NCBI RefSeq assembly: GCF_905163445.1
Contig: NC_053208.1
Span: 26,625,986 to 26,689,985 of the forward strand
Direction of reading: 5' to 3'
Length of the DNA stretch: 64,000 nucleotides
DNA from: Pararge aegeria
Taxonomy: Eukaryota; Arthropoda; Insecta; Lepidoptera; Nymphalidae
Positions 20,356 to 31,784 of this stretch are shown piece after piece. Within the stretch, counting starts at the first letter, position 1. Each line of letters begins with the position of its first letter. The notes below the pieces were generated by a model. It was not told where the DNA came from, ran no database searches, and saw only the letters and a program-made list of their open reading frames with translations. Made by a program: the position numbers and the translations under genes.

Positions 20356-23289
20356 CCGCTTTTTGAAGTGAGAAGATACGAAAAATACGTAAAATAGGCA
20401 TAATTTAATAATTATAAAAGTAGATTACTAGGGACAGCCTTCATTTTAAAATGACCTTCTAAAAGGCTATAAAATAAGGAATAAATCTTTCGACGGACTT
20501 TTTTAACATTAGGTCTAATAATTACTTGAATTTTAGAAAGTGGGTTCATTTTAGGGCCCAGATATCTGTTAAGAAAGGATTTTAACTAAATTCTCACCAA
20601 GGTTAAATTGGATTAGAGTATTTATATGCTCTTCAAGTATGGATGTATGGATCGAACACTTAGTTATCCTATGAGAAACTCTAAAGGGGGATGCAATGAG
20701 GATGTAAAAAAAGATTTTTAAAGGGATACTTTTAATTACTTATTTAAACTGTTGAACTCTTCGTGAAATGTGACACTGGCATAGAAAAGCTTTTTACTTT
20801 ACTTTTTAGGAAAATGATAACTGAATACATAATTTAGTATTTACCTACGATATTAAACAATAAAATAAACGAATTAATATTAAAACGGAAGCAAATTTTC
20901 GCAATCAGCGAACTCATCACACTAGTTGATAATTATTTCTACCCGTTACTCGTATGTTTCGTATAGAGATAAATAGATAGGTAATGAGTAGAAATAACTC
21001 CTTCGCGGCGCGCATGCTAGCCCTACAGCTACAGGGAACATTATATTGTGGTGGTCCACGGCAGTCGTATTCTAGAAACTAAATACTATAACGATACAGA
21101 AGAATACAACTTATTTGCCTTGTTTTAAAGTTCAAATTCATCCACACTTCTAAGGCTTACCGGCAAATTTAAAACTTCCTAAAGTTCAGGTCAAAAGTTT
21201 ATGCGCTAGATGGCTACAAACAGACAGAGAAACACACTTTCGCGTTTAAGTAAGATTAATATATTGCGGCTTTATTACTAAGCGAAGTGCTGGTGCTGAC
21301 CAATTTAACTCATCCCTCTCTTTTACTTCTCCTACTTGGCTGGTTTCTGCATTTAAAACTTCTCTTATGTTGTACCTGCATACTGTCTCATTTGCCGGTT
21401 TATTTATAATAATTCATCTAAATGCGAATTTTGGTGTCTCTGACTGACTTAGATTTGCATAAAATCCCTGTTTTACACTGACTTAGATTTGGATAAAATA
21501 CTTTTTAACTGATGTCGATGTTTTAAAAGAAACGTCTTTTAAATTTTATGTTTCTAGACTGAATAATAGAAAAATAGACAGAAACTTCCTTGCCCTGTTT
21601 AGCTAGCCACCCTTATCAAATCGAATCATCTTTATTTGCTAAATGTGGTAAAGTTTCGGTGGTCGTTCGTTTTAAAATGCATTCACATTTTGCCATAGGA
21701 ATATGGCGTGCAAATATTTTATAATAATATTTACTATAATTATTAAAAAAATTTACTGGACATTATTTATTACTAATTATTTCATTAAAATTATGTACGA
21801 TTTTATAAAAATAGAATTAAAATAATAAAATTAAAAGTCAGATCTTTTATCTTTCTAAAAATGAATACCATTGTAAAAACATTAATCGAGTAGGTAGTCA
21901 AACAGTTTTTTTCTAAATTAAGGTACAGATAATGCTTTTTATCGTCAAAGAGTTTGTTATATATAACGTCACGCCCATACAATATCAATTTCATCGATAA
22001 AATGCTATTCTTTGTGCTGGTATGTTCAATTTGTATTTATATCGTGGGCTACGATTAAAATAACTGATTGAAAATAATTCAGTATTTTACTCAACAAATA
22101 ACCCAGTTTCTAGAATGTATAGACAGGGCAATGGGTATAGTTATGGTCTGACTTAGAGCCTTATTGTATCCGCCTCGCAGTGATCTGATATATTTCTTTA
22201 TTCAAATTAAATTTTTAAATTCAGTGTCTGACAGAAAAAATGCTTTGTATTCAAAGTTTTATTTTTTATTCTAAAAGTAATAAGAATAAATCGGAGGTAA
22301 TCGAAACATAATCAATTATGATCTGACATTTTCATAGAATATTTTTTTCGTAAAACATAAAACGTTATAATCGAATCAAAACAACTCTGTGCCCTATGGT
22401 TTATATGGTTTAAATCACAGTCATTTTTTCAGTCATGGTAGGTATACTAGTTTCGGTCTCATGCTTGTTTGATAATAATTATATAGCCTTCGTATAAGCT
22501 AAAACTACATTAATTATGTGTTCTCCTCCCTCATTAAAGGGAACCTAACATAATCTTAAAAACAGTTTATCTCTGAATCTGGGGTTCCAATCAAAAAAAA
22601 AATTTAATGAATAAAAAAATAATACTTTAAATAGCTTTATTTTATGATAACATTTATCGAGATATGAAAATTTTTGAAAGTGGTCCAAGAGCCATACCGT
22701 GCTGGCCATTCTGCTTTCACAAAATCAGGGGCCTGGTAACAAAAGTAGTAAAGTCTCACGTAAAACTTCAGTCAAACAATGAATTTGGTTCCGCCCACAA
22801 GACACGCCCACAATTCACACCTCCTAAATACTAAACGTAATACTTTGACCCGCTGTGGATGAAAACGATTACTATTATCCATCTTACTGTTTTTACCTAA
22901 CTAGGATCAGTTCAAGATATCCATGTAGTTCTGACAAGCAAGGAAAATGCTATCTCATACAATTTTCTTATTTTACTTTTAGTTTATGGTGCTACCAGTA
23001 AGTAATACATTCCTTTGACTTTCCAGCGAGCACTACATTTACTTTTGAACGATGCTGTAGAAATATTCTAACAATTTTTTTCAGCAGCAGCTATCTTCGG
23101 ACACAGGAGAAGATTGCTTTGTGGAATACTTAGTGTCTTTACATGATATTTTTATTTTTTTACATTTTTAGTTCTGTTTTGTTTTCGCAATTATTTCGTG
23201 ATTCGTTTGCTATTTTGTACGAAGTGTTCGCACTTGTCTCAGACGAAGAGTCAGATCAGGCGACTGATGACCGATCATGGCAGTCTCAT
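20356..23289. other. Long AT-rich region without recognised gene
   Basis: No coding motif, RNA gene or clear repeat end found over about 2.9 kb. GGATGTATGGAT near 20640 and the line at 21180-21260 look like scraps of dispersed repeats. Frames such as 21803-21994 are phenylalanine/isoleucine/lysine-rich and AT-driven. It may be intronic or intergenic. Confidence 0.35.
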
Positions 23290-23345
23290 TCCTTTTCAAC
23301 CGACTTCCTTCAAAAAGGAGGAAGTTATTAATTCGGATGTTTTTT
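23290..23345 (-). repeat. Fragment of repeat family D
   Basis: CAACCGACTTCC then AAAAAGGAGGAAG matches the conserved end of family D seen at 5090 and 59165. Confidence 0.5.
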
Positions 23346-24569
23346 TATGTAGGTATTGTTCAGACGCATAACTCCGTCGTTTATAGACGGATTAACAAAA
23401 TTCTTTTTTTTGTTCAAAATTGGTTTATTCTGAAATTGTCCCATTTAATAAACTTTTATTTTCAAATAAATAAGACTACGGGTATTTGTAGCTATATCGG
23501 AATACTCATATTTCCTATAAAAATTAGAAGTGTCAATATATTAACGGACTGGAAGCTAGATGTAGCACATATTGTTATTTACTTTTTTATTTTTTTTCTA
23601 CGCGACACGGGACAAGCAAAATTTATAAAAGATAATAATAGTTAGGTTTAGGATGGTACAAATAAAATAAGACGAAAAATTTTACGCACGCGAAACATAA
23701 AAGAGTAACACAAAATAACAAAAATAGAAATGTATTCATCACAGGCAGCCTTATTGCTGCAAGTGATCTCTTACAGGCAGGCAACCTTTGATTGAAGGAA
23801 TCGTACTAATAAATACAGATATTTTATTTTATTTATTTGCAATTTTAATATAATATTTGGAATTTTATTGTATCTTGTACGTTTTAAATGTTGTCATAAA
23901 ACATTTTCAACCGTCAATTGTGTGGCCTGAAATGTAAGCATTCAATATTGTTATTATTATTTCTTTTTTTTATATATAAATAGTTATAGTTACATCTAAA
24001 ACCGTGATCGAGGTTACGAAATTCTACTGTCTCTACAGTTAAATGCAAAAGCTGTGTCAACTTAGCCTAAAGATTTGGCTAGAGATACTAAATACAAACT
24101 GACCTGGCGCTGTACCCAAGATTTACCGGATGTCAGCCAAAAATACAACAATATTGCTCTGAAAAAATTTAAGAAGATAACACAGTGGAACGGCCGAAAC
24201 CTATAAGTACTTTGTTCCATTTCGTCATTCAAAAGGTTACAATAGCTTACACTGATGAGGTAATCTTTATGAAAATTTTCTGACCCATCTCGCTACTGAT
24301 CCATTTACATAAGTTGATATGTGTATAGTAGGTACTACTATTATCGCCGACTGCTACTATAGCTACCGCTGTTTCCCTGACCGATATCGGTTACAGTGGT
24401 GAATCTCAAGTGACATTTTTCAACTACGCGGGAGATATTATAGTGCACCAGTGTGTACGCGAACACAGGTGCACTCTCACTCTCATTCCCTCACTCTCTG
24501 CGTCCGACGGGATCAGGCGCAGGTCCGACAGCTTATCGTATCATATCGCTCGTAGGTAATTTTTAGGCT
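23346..24569. other. No recognised gene
   Basis: AT-rich. The 122-residue frame at 23277-23645 begins in repeat D and has no motif; judged non-coding. Confidence 0.35.
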
Positions 24570-24830
24570 TAACAAGCTTAAATGGATTGACAAGGCGGCA
24601 TATTGCTGGACGTGCTCCTTGCATGCCCCGTGGAGTATTTCCCTGTTTATAGGCGATGTTTTTCCATGAGGTGGACCATCCGCTTGGACCGTCAATTAAA
24701 ACTATAAAAAAAAATGTAAGACAACCTCCCAACTTCCAGTCTCCCTTTGAAGGTGGATGGGATTTCATAACGGCTTTAGTACCATAGATCACGTTCATAC
24801 GCCGGGGCATGCTGAGCGTCGCAAAAGAGG
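24570..24830 (-). repeat. Dispersed repeat family I, diverged copy
   Basis: Shares with 41700-41770 the order 'GGCAGCATgTTGC(A/T)GGACG', 'CCTGGCATGCCC' and 'TTGTTTATATGCGATG'. The rest (CTTCCAGTCTCCC ... ACGTTCATACGCCG) is family-specific noncoding repeat. Frames here (24541-24810) are not genes. Confidence 0.5.
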
Positions 24831-24894
24831 ACTACGTTTGGCTGTGTTGTGAATTCTAAGTATGAATGTAAAGCGAACGCAGCAAAAGCTCGTA

Positions 24895-24980
24895 TTAAAC
24901 TTTTAGTTTGAAGTTCTGGGGATCGAATTTAGTCTCTCAGCCAAGGGATGTCGAGGCTCTAACCACTAGGCATCTCACAT
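24895..24980 (-). repeat. tRNA-like SINE head
   Basis: On the - strand: GATGCCTAGTGGTTAGAGCC (box A-like), then AAATTCGATCCCCAGAAC (box B-like). Lacks a tRNA acceptor stem. Confidence 0.55.
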
Positions 24981-26217
24981 CAACAACATCTTGACTCATT
25001 ATTTTTTTTATTGGACTGATAGTTTGTGCGGATATATACTGAACTAAAAAAGGAAAAAACCTGCCGCGGTTTTTTGTAATATAATAGAGTACGTCTAGTG
25101 CGAATATTCTGTATGACTTACACAAATCATTGTGACTGTTTTGGCGACATGCAGTTATATGAATATCAAGTCAATTTGCTACGTAGATACTTTTTTTCGA
25201 AATATAATGAGTAGCACACTGCTTAACACGTGATCTCAGTTATTGTGTTTGATTCGACACAATAATATATTCACTGCTAGCTGCGTTTACGTATACACGT
25301 AAGTACCACTATTATTTAATATTAGTTTCCAGTTGACAGAGTATTGCGTTGATTTCATTAATGCTATTACGGAAATAAAACAAAAAATTACGCCAATTCA
25401 AGATATCAAAGACGGTACGGTACATATACAACGTGTAACGGAATTACGAAATTCTAATACCACCATAAGTAAGACCATAAGTAAAAGTATTAAATCCTAT
25501 TTATTATTCCGTACAAAGTAATTCCCCCTAATTAACCCTATTGAAGATAAAAGACCGACACGCGCATAGTACCTACGCTACGTGACATGTACCTACTAAA
25601 GTGACAGGAGTCACTTGATTTTACTTCTGGATGTGATATTAGCTTTTTTTTAATTATGCTGTATATGATTAACAAATTAATTAATTTTCCTTATTTGCTG
25701 TATTTTTTTCAGTAAAAAACTATGACAATGGTTTACCTTTTAGCGATTCGCTGTCTCAGAGACAGTAAATAATGTAGTTGTAAGGCACTGCAGTATTATT
25801 TCGCTTTTCATTTACACGTTGTATATACACAATGTACCAAGCGGAGGATTACACCCCGGAGGTCAGGGCGACAGATTAGGAAACCGGCGGACGGCGGCGG
25901 CACTAGATATATATTTTTTAACATTTAAAAACAACCAGGTTAAAGCAATAATTCGACCCAAGCTTTTTTATCGATCACGTAATCCTTTATGATATAAGAC
26001 CATTTTTCTGTAAACTGTCAATACAAATTGTATATAAAGTATATGTATAGTAAACTGTTATTGGAAAGTTATTGGTGGTAATGACGCATATAATCATCTC
26101 AATCAACATTGTATTTGAATTTCATTATTCTAATATTTATAAACAAAAAAATATCCTGCATACCAATATAAAACTAAATGAAATCTAAACCGCCTTAAAT
26201 AGCACCGCAATGAGGCA
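24981..26217. other. No recognised gene
   Basis: A 62-residue frame (25333-25521) is hydrophilic but matches nothing I know. A short GC-rich patch (25840-25905, GGCGGACGGCGGCGGC) was not assignable. Confidence 0.35.
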
Positions 26218-26480
26218 TATAAAAAAAACCGCCCATGTGCGAGTCGGACTCTCGCACGAAGGTTTTGCGTTCCCTTATGTATGAGAACGGCATGGAAGCT
26301 TGTATGGTATGGGAGACCTCTTAAATATTTATTTGATTCGTTTTTGCGGTTACAGAAATAGGTACATCAATCAACATCTGTGAAAATTTCGACTGTCTTA
26401 CTATCACAGTTGACGAGATACAGTCTGGTGACAAACGGACAGACAGACAGCGACCGACTCACCGTGGTTTAGCCTCTACT
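26218..26480 (+). repeat. Dispersed repeat family F
   Basis: Begins 'CCGCCCATGTGCGAGTCGGAC', then CTCGCACGAAGG, with 'ATGGGAGACC', 'TGTGAAAATTTCGACTGTC' and 'ACAGACAGACAGCGACCG' in the order typical of a very common lepidopteran repeat, probably the 3' end of a non-LTR element. A second piece is at 51243. Confidence 0.65.
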
Positions 26481-26990
26481 GATGTAGACGTCAGCCTTTT
26501 TTTTTGGTGTTAACTTTCCTTTGGTGTATAATTAGAAATATAATTTGACCCAAAAGAGTTATCGTTACTTTTAATTTAAAATCACTCTCTGTCATAATTG
26601 CACAACCTCATTTTGACAGCATGAGTAGATGTAAATTGCATACAGGGCCCGCTTCTCTTAAGTATTGGAATAGTTTCAATATGTATTTGCAACAGTTTTG
26701 GTTCAAAAATTCAAAAATATGTTTGCTTCCACTTTGGACCATTCGTAGTGTAGAAGTGTAAAGAGTAACGCTTTAACTAATTTTGGTCCTATCCTTTTAA
26801 AATTAGTTATCCTTTTGTTTAATAAATACGCTACTTAAAACCTCTAACATAAAACCGGTCCAGTGTGTGTTGGACCACGCGCAGTGTAGAGTTCTGCAGT
26901 TGTTCGGAAGCGGCTCTTTGTCCACTTTGAGCATATTCCCGCCTTCCAAACAATGGCTGTTGAATTTTCAGAAGACAGTCTTTTTAAACA
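26481..26990. other. Repeat-derived sequence without gene
   Basis: 26860-26900 holds CCGGTCCAGTGTGTGTTGGA and ACCACGCGCAGTGTAG, a phrase typical of dispersed repeats. No coding frame. Confidence 0.4.
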
Positions 26991-26996
26991 ACTACA

Positions 26997-27140
26997 CAAG
27001 AAATAAATATTTTCTACAACATTTTTAAGTCGGTGCCAAGTGAAATGTAAAATTTCTAAGTATTAAAAAGTACCTAAAAAGAAAAATAATTTTCTACCTA
27101 CATTTGTCTTTAAAATGTTGTAGAAAATATTTATTTCTTG
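26997..27140. repeat. Inverted repeat with 26-bp perfect arms
   Basis: 26997-27022 and 27115-27140 are perfect reverse complements (AAATAAATATTTTCTACAAC inside), with a 92-base spacer. The right arm sequence recurs, diverged, at 58690-58720 next to another family D copy, so one arm is the native repeat edge and the other probably an inverted duplicate. Confidence 0.75.
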
Positions 27141-27214
27141 CTTTTCAGTTGTATAACACGGTTTTTTTTTAATTTTTTACCATACTGCGTAGTTTTGCAA
27201 GTATTAAGTTTATA

Positions 27215-27330
27215 TCTCTACAAGATATTGCTGTACCCGAGGCCGGGGTGTAAATGGCTGAGGAGTTCTCCCACACTTCACCATCAGCTTTATTATTGTG
27301 ACTAGCATCCAAATACTATTTTCGCCAGAA
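27215..27330 (+). repeat. Repeat family D, 5' part
   Basis: CCCGAGGCCGGGGTGTAAAT, then GAGGAGTTCTCCC and ACTTCACCATCAG; same start as the copies at 36950 and 58820. Confidence 0.6.
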
Positions 27331-27399
27331 ACGCTATTGCTATAGATGTGCCCGCTAGAAGACTTGACTGCAATCTCACCTGGTGGTAAGTGATGATGC

Positions 27400-27645
27400 A
27401 ATCTAAGATGGTAGCGGGCGAACCTGTTAGGTAGGATGGTAGTCGTACCTCTTATCGGTATCCACGCGACATCGCACCGGAACACTACATCGCAGCACGT
27501 TTCTATTTGTCGGTAGAGTGGTAACTAGCCCCGGCCAAAGCCAGACCAGAGAAAATGCAGAAATTCTAAATTCCAAAATTTCCCCTGCCGGGAATCGAAC
27601 CTGGGGCCCCCTACTTAAATTCACATCGCTCACCGTTGCGTCAGG
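27400..27645 (-). repeat. SINE family B, near full length
   Basis: On the - strand: a tRNA-like head at the right (box B on the + strand seen as GGGAATCGAACC, 27591-27602), then CTCTGGTCTGG, 'GGCCGGGGCTAGTTACCAC', GTGCTGCGATGTAGTG, 'CCGGTGCGATGTCGCGTGGA' and a 3' portion ending in the 'CATCATCACTTACCACCAGG' region. Shares order and motifs with 35390 and 40985. Two overlapping open frames here are artefacts of the SINE. Confidence 0.75.
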
Positions 27646-28822
27646 GAGGTTCATCAAAATATTTGTGTGTTCCCTCGATGTCTTGGAGGGCGGTCCCATT
27701 TTACCATAAAAAACAAGAATCATCAAAATTAGTTTAAAATTGGCGGAGTAATCGAGTACCCATTAGGTATATAATAAGAAACATACAGTCGTTTTTTTTT
27801 AAGACGGATGTAAATTCATTTGTAGTAAGTAACTCTATAAGAACTTTTGAAAAACTCAAGTCTATCTGTTTGTTGTGACTCTACCATCGGAAAGGTTAGC
27901 GGAGCCGGATGCTTCCAAGCAACCTTATCCTTTGAACTACAGTATTCCGAACGTAAACACTATGAATTATATTGAATATGTGAGCTTTCCATCAATTAAC
28001 AAGATCGTAAAATTATATTTACTTGCTGTTTTACACAAATAAGGACTTCATCTTTTTCATTAAATTTCAATTAACAATAAGATTTCAAGTTCATTTTATA
28101 GGTTAGCCTGCTATAACTCGTTATTCTTTTAAGCCTACTTCCAAACTTTGTTACATATGCTACTAAATTAACAAAAAACCATTTAGCTGTCCGGGAGGGG
28201 AAAACGGACACGTAACTCTCACAAAAATTAGAACATTAAAGCTTGGTTTCGCATGCGGATCCCTGAATCGAAAAATAGTTTTCTCACAACCACATTTTAA
28301 AGACTGTATGCCAAAACGAATACGACACCAAAAATCATCCCTACGTGTGCTTAAATCCCTTTTTTTCAGCAATTTTATTATATCATATTTTGCCAAACTG
28401 TTTACGTTGTTTTTTTATACATGTACTTTTTGTGGTGTGCAAAAAAAAAATTCATTCATCATTTTGTCAATCTGAATATAATGTACGCTCACGCCAAAGT
28501 TGTCTCTAAGCTTAGCCGCAGACTGACATACAGATAAACGGAAGGATACACGGACCTAGCGAAACTACAAGGGTTATTTGATGAACAAACAACCCTAAAA
28601 ATTAGGTAAAGGAAATTTGGAGCTAGTTAACAATGGTTAAATACATGCGTCACGCAATTTTCCTTTAGCAAAAAAACTCTTTAGTTTCTTTTAGCCCTTG
28701 CGAAATACCAGTCTTGCTACGAAAGTAGCATCTCACAAGTCACGTTTCTTAAGATTGAGCCATAAGAGTTTTGGTAAATATGACTTAGGTGCTTAATTGT
28801 TTTTCGCCACCTACGTCAACAC
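27646..28822. other. No recognised gene; one short repeat scrap
   Basis: 27862-27925 (AAGTCTATCTGTTTGTTGTG, ACTCTACCATCGG) is a fragment of the dispersed repeat whose core also forms the palindrome at 20261. The rest is AT-rich and unassigned. Confidence 0.4.
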
Positions 28823-28859
28823 CTGGAGTGGGACGCTTTTATAAAGCGTCCCACTCCAG
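28823..28859. repeat. Perfect 17-bp hairpin upstream of promoter
   Basis: 28823-28839 (CTGGAGTGGGACGCTTT) pairs perfectly with 28843-28859, leaving a 3-base loop. It lies about 100 bases upstream of the predicted transcription start. Confidence 0.9.
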
Positions 28860-28930
28860 ATGGTGTACAATACCCAATGACGTACTTAAAACCAAGATAC
28901 CAGCCCCCGTGCTAGGTGTCGCAACAGGGT

Positions 28931-28994
28931 TAAAAGCGCGTTACAACCGCGGCTCGAGGCTCAGTTCAAAGGGTTGCGTTCAGCAGCGCGGTTC
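28931..28994 (+). promoter_or_regulatory. Predicted Pol II core promoter (Inr plus DPE)
   Basis: TCAGTT at 28961-28966 matches the arthropod initiator TCAKTY, placing +1 at A28963. At +28 to +32 (28990-28994) GGTTC fits the downstream promoter element RGWYV exactly, with the spacing DPE promoters need. A weak TATA-like TTAAAAG sits at about -33. The surrounding 300 bases are CpG-rich against an AT-rich background, as for many insect promoters. Prediction from motifs only. Confidence 0.5.
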
Positions 28995-29203
28995 GGTCTG
29001 TTCAGCGTTTCAGAGGGCGGCTTACGCGGAGCGAACTCGCTTCGAATTGAGCTTAGACTCAGTGCTCCAGTGAGGCTATACCGCGCGGTCCGTCCGCACG
29101 CCCGCGACACGATGTCGCGCGAATTTCCGCGTGTTAACGAGTTCTATTACCATCTGCAAGACCTGCAACCGCCGACGCCGCACTACACCTACCCGTTCGA
29201 GCT
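28963..29203 (+). CDS. Putative first exon of a host gene (5' UTR plus 30 codons)
   Basis: No ATG lies between the predicted start site and the ATG at 29112, which has A at -3. The frame begins MSREFPRVNEFYYHLQDL and ends ...TYPFE plus two bases, immediately before GTGAGT at 29204, a consensus splice donor; the next in-frame codon would be TGA inside the intron. GC-rich codons and CpG density set it apart from nearby DNA. The protein is not recognised with confidence. A Y-P-F-E motif near the N-terminus is loosely reminiscent of ELOVL6-type fatty-acid elongases, but this is only a hint. No second exon was found in the window; in an intron-rich insect gene it may lie beyond it. CDS portion is 29112-29203. 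Confidence 0.5.
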
Positions 29204-29837
29204 GTGAGTACCGTAGTCAAAAACAAAATAAAAAAAAATGACAAACATATAAACACTGATTTTCTTGCCCAATTTTTCCCCCGATGTGGGAACCGTACCA
29301 ATATAAATAAATAGGATAGGAATCAAATTTCGGCTAAAAATAAATCAAAACTTTCTTCTTGAAGGGTTCAATACGATATATATGTAAAGAAGTCATTTTA
29401 GATGCGTTACATGCAAAATTTCATGGAGATAACTTAATTCGTAAACTTCAGAACATAAAGTTCATTGTTGCTCTGAAGTCTGATAGTTAGTGGTTTGCTG
29501 TTTGTTGAGAAGCTCCGTGCTCCATCCTCGTAGATTTTCATCAGACCCACATCAGAAGTAATTGACTAGTACTTACTAGAAACGAATGTGTTGTTTCAAA
29601 CTATTTATTTACTGGCCGTCACCGTGTTAAAATGCACTTACCCCAACTCACTAATTGCTGAATATAAGGAATTATTCCCCTGGTAAAGTCTAAATTGACT
29701 TTTTATGCTCTTTAAAAAAAAATGTAACAATTGTTCGTCTCGAGTATGAGAAATATTCCAGGAAATTAATGTCGTAATAATAATGAGAATAAACAGTTTA
29801 GTATTAGGGTATAGTTCGCCGCTACAGTTTTAGACCT
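29204..29837. other. Putative first intron, no other feature
   Basis: Starts at the GTGAGT donor. AT-rich with no recognised repeat for about 600 bases. Confidence 0.3.
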
Positions 29838-29960
29838 GTATAGGTGAGTGAGTGGTCAAAGGTACGATTCCTAGCAGGGGAATGAAAATGTACAATTGCT
29901 CCGGTCTGATTCGGCGGGAGATATCGGCTGCTGTCAGTTACAGTTCGCTTTCGGCTTTCA
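29838..29960 (+). repeat. SINE with tRNA-like head, diverged
   Basis: GTGAGTGAGTGGTCAAAGGT and ACGATTCCTAGCAGGGGAAT are box A/B-like, followed by GCTCCGGTCTGATTCGGCGG, a body similar in arrangement to SINE family B. Confidence 0.45.
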
Positions 29961-30224
29961 CATATACAAAATCGATCATTTAAAATCTAATTGTTTAATT
30001 TTGAATCATAATTTATAAGTCACTACCCGATGCCCTTTCTTCGTCTGCTTCGTCCGCTTTCCAGGATTCCAGCGTCAGGATTCCTCGTAAGATTAAGTTC
30101 CGTTGGAACAATGGAAACACTTCTCAAACCGTCTCCAGAAAGCAAGCTATTGGCAAACGCCGAATTTGCTCAGTTTAATAGTTTTTTTCACCAACTCGCA
30201 AAATAAAGTTTTACAGTAAGTTTG

Positions 30225-30455
30225 TATTTAAATCCCTATCCGTACTTTCACTTTCACTATCACTTATAAATGTCAATGTAAGTTTGTTTGTTACGCTTTC
30301 ACGCAAAAACTGCTTAACCGATCCTCATGAAACTTTGTACACATTCTCTTGGAACTATCACAAGTAACTTAGGATACTTTTTATCCCGACATTAAGCTCA
30401 GTTCCTTTGGGAGAGGGGATGATAATGTTTGACGATTTTACACCATAACTCCGAC
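30225..30455 (+). repeat. Dispersed repeat related to the 8.1-kb Helitron-like body
   Basis: TTGTTACGCTTTCACGCAAA, 'ACCGATCCTCATGAAACTTTG', 'GATACTTTTTATCCCGACAT', then GGGAGAGGGGATGATAATGT and TTTGACGATTTTACACC, the last two shared with 8075-8115. The matching 3' end phrase (GAAGTCGCGGGCAAC) occurs at 30946-30960. Confidence 0.55.
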
Positions 30456-30564
30456 AAATTAATTAATTATTTATTAAAGATTTAAATAATTATTTTTGTA
30501 CTATAGAAATTATAACATGTGTTTAATGTTGCCCAAACTTTGTGTAGATCTGATGAAAGTGGTT

Positions 30565-30760
30565 GGAGATAGAGGTCAGAACTCCTCAGCGGACAGCAGC
30601 AAACCCCTCATTTAAGGCTTAGCGATACTGAATACATATTTGCTGCCACATTTATGGGGACTTTAGTGCTAGGACTAAATAAAAAATGTTAGAAATATTC
30701 TTCGTTACTTTTAGCATATGAATCAACTAACAATGCGATTTAAATTCTTCCTTTGACGAT
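30565..30760 (+). repeat. Dispersed repeat family G, copy 1
   Basis: 'GAACTCCTCAGCGGACAGCAGC', then TACTGAATACATATTTGCTG and 'GACTTTAGTGCTAGGACTA'. Collinear with 36205-36420. Confidence 0.55.
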
Positions 30761-30965
30761 TACTATTCTATGTAAGTGATAGAAGGAGCTTAGACTGATC
30801 CGACAGTTCTTTTAAGATATTGTTACCATGTGAATAGAAAAATTATTTTTTATAAACTACACCAGTTTTTTTTTATAAGAATACCAAAATTTGTTTATAG
30901 AACTACAACTAAATTGAATGCCACATCAAAAAACAAAAACGCAGAAGAAGTCGCGGGCAACTTAT

Positions 30966-31379
30966 AAAGTTAGTAAAGCGGGCTAGTTAATAATATATTA
31001 ACCAAATATTTTAATTTCACATCTCTTCTTCTTTTCTTTTATGTAACCTTTCAAAACCCAAATATTCAAGTAAACACCTATATTAAATCTTAACTAAACT
31101 TTATCCGCATACAATTGTTAAGTTCCCAATAAAACCTTTCTTTCGCTATCCTTCACGATAAACCAGAACCCACCGCGTCGTATCGCCAGACGGTGTTATT
31201 TCCGCTAGTTTGAACGGGCAGCGTTTGGCAAACTTCGCGACATCTGTTCGTCCAAGATCCTTGAGTTCCTTAAAACCAAAGTTTTTGTTGTGAAACCAAC
31301 ACAACCAAACAGGGTGTGTTGCGAGTGATGACTCATGGTTTTGAAACCTGGTCGCTTGCTATAGGCCTAGGCCTATATG
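30966..31379. other. No recognised gene
   Basis: Unassigned. TATAGGCCTAGGCCTATA at about 31360-31377 is an additional small palindrome next to the hairpin below. Confidence 0.4.
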
Positions 31380-31423
31380 TTATTTTGACCGCTAAGTGCC
31401 TCTTCACTTAGCGGTCAAAATAA
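31380..31423. repeat. Perfect 19-bp hairpin at an RTE fragment edge
   Basis: 31380-31398 (TTATTTTGACCGCTAAGTG) pairs with 31405-31423, 6-base loop. The RTE-like coding remnant begins directly after it. Confidence 0.9.
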
Positions 31424-31432
31424 GATAACTAT

Positions 31433-31652
31433 TGGCGGGACACAGGGGCTATATATAGCTACGAGATCCGATGGACGTTGGGGTTCCAAGGTGCTGGAAT
31501 GGCGACTTCGGCGACCTGTAAACTCTGCGTTAGTCGGTCCCCAATGAGGCGGACAGACGACATCAAACAAGTCGCTGGGAGCCGCTGGAAGCAAGCGACC
31601 CGAGGCCGCAGATTTTGGAACTCCCTACGAAATACCTATGTCCAATAGACGT
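31433..31652 (+). pseudogene. RTE retrotransposon 3' end remnant
   Basis: Codes in + orientation for the same C-terminal protein as the full element at 47.8 kb: DGRWGSKVLEW, then after a frameshift near 31540 RRTDDIKQVAGSRW and FWNSLRNTYVQ. Ends at the same TGTCCA...GACGT point. Heavily 5'-truncated and frameshifted. Confidence 0.8.
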
Positions 31653-31784
31653 GACTCGGTTAAAGTAAAGATGCTGATGAACCTTCCACTTCAAATTTTA
31701 AAAAGATTTTTTTAAGCCGGACTATCAAACTAGTAAACTTTCATCCCTATTTGACCCCCTTAGGTGTGTGTTTTTGTGATTTTT

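Noticed and set aside
27210..27726. Overlapping - and + frames of 63-99 codons
   Set aside because: Lie in repeat D and SINE B copies; no protein motif.
28789..29073. 94-codon frame overlapping the promoter
   Set aside because: Begins before the predicted start site and runs through the hairpin; the frame at 29112 with a splice donor is the better coding candidate.
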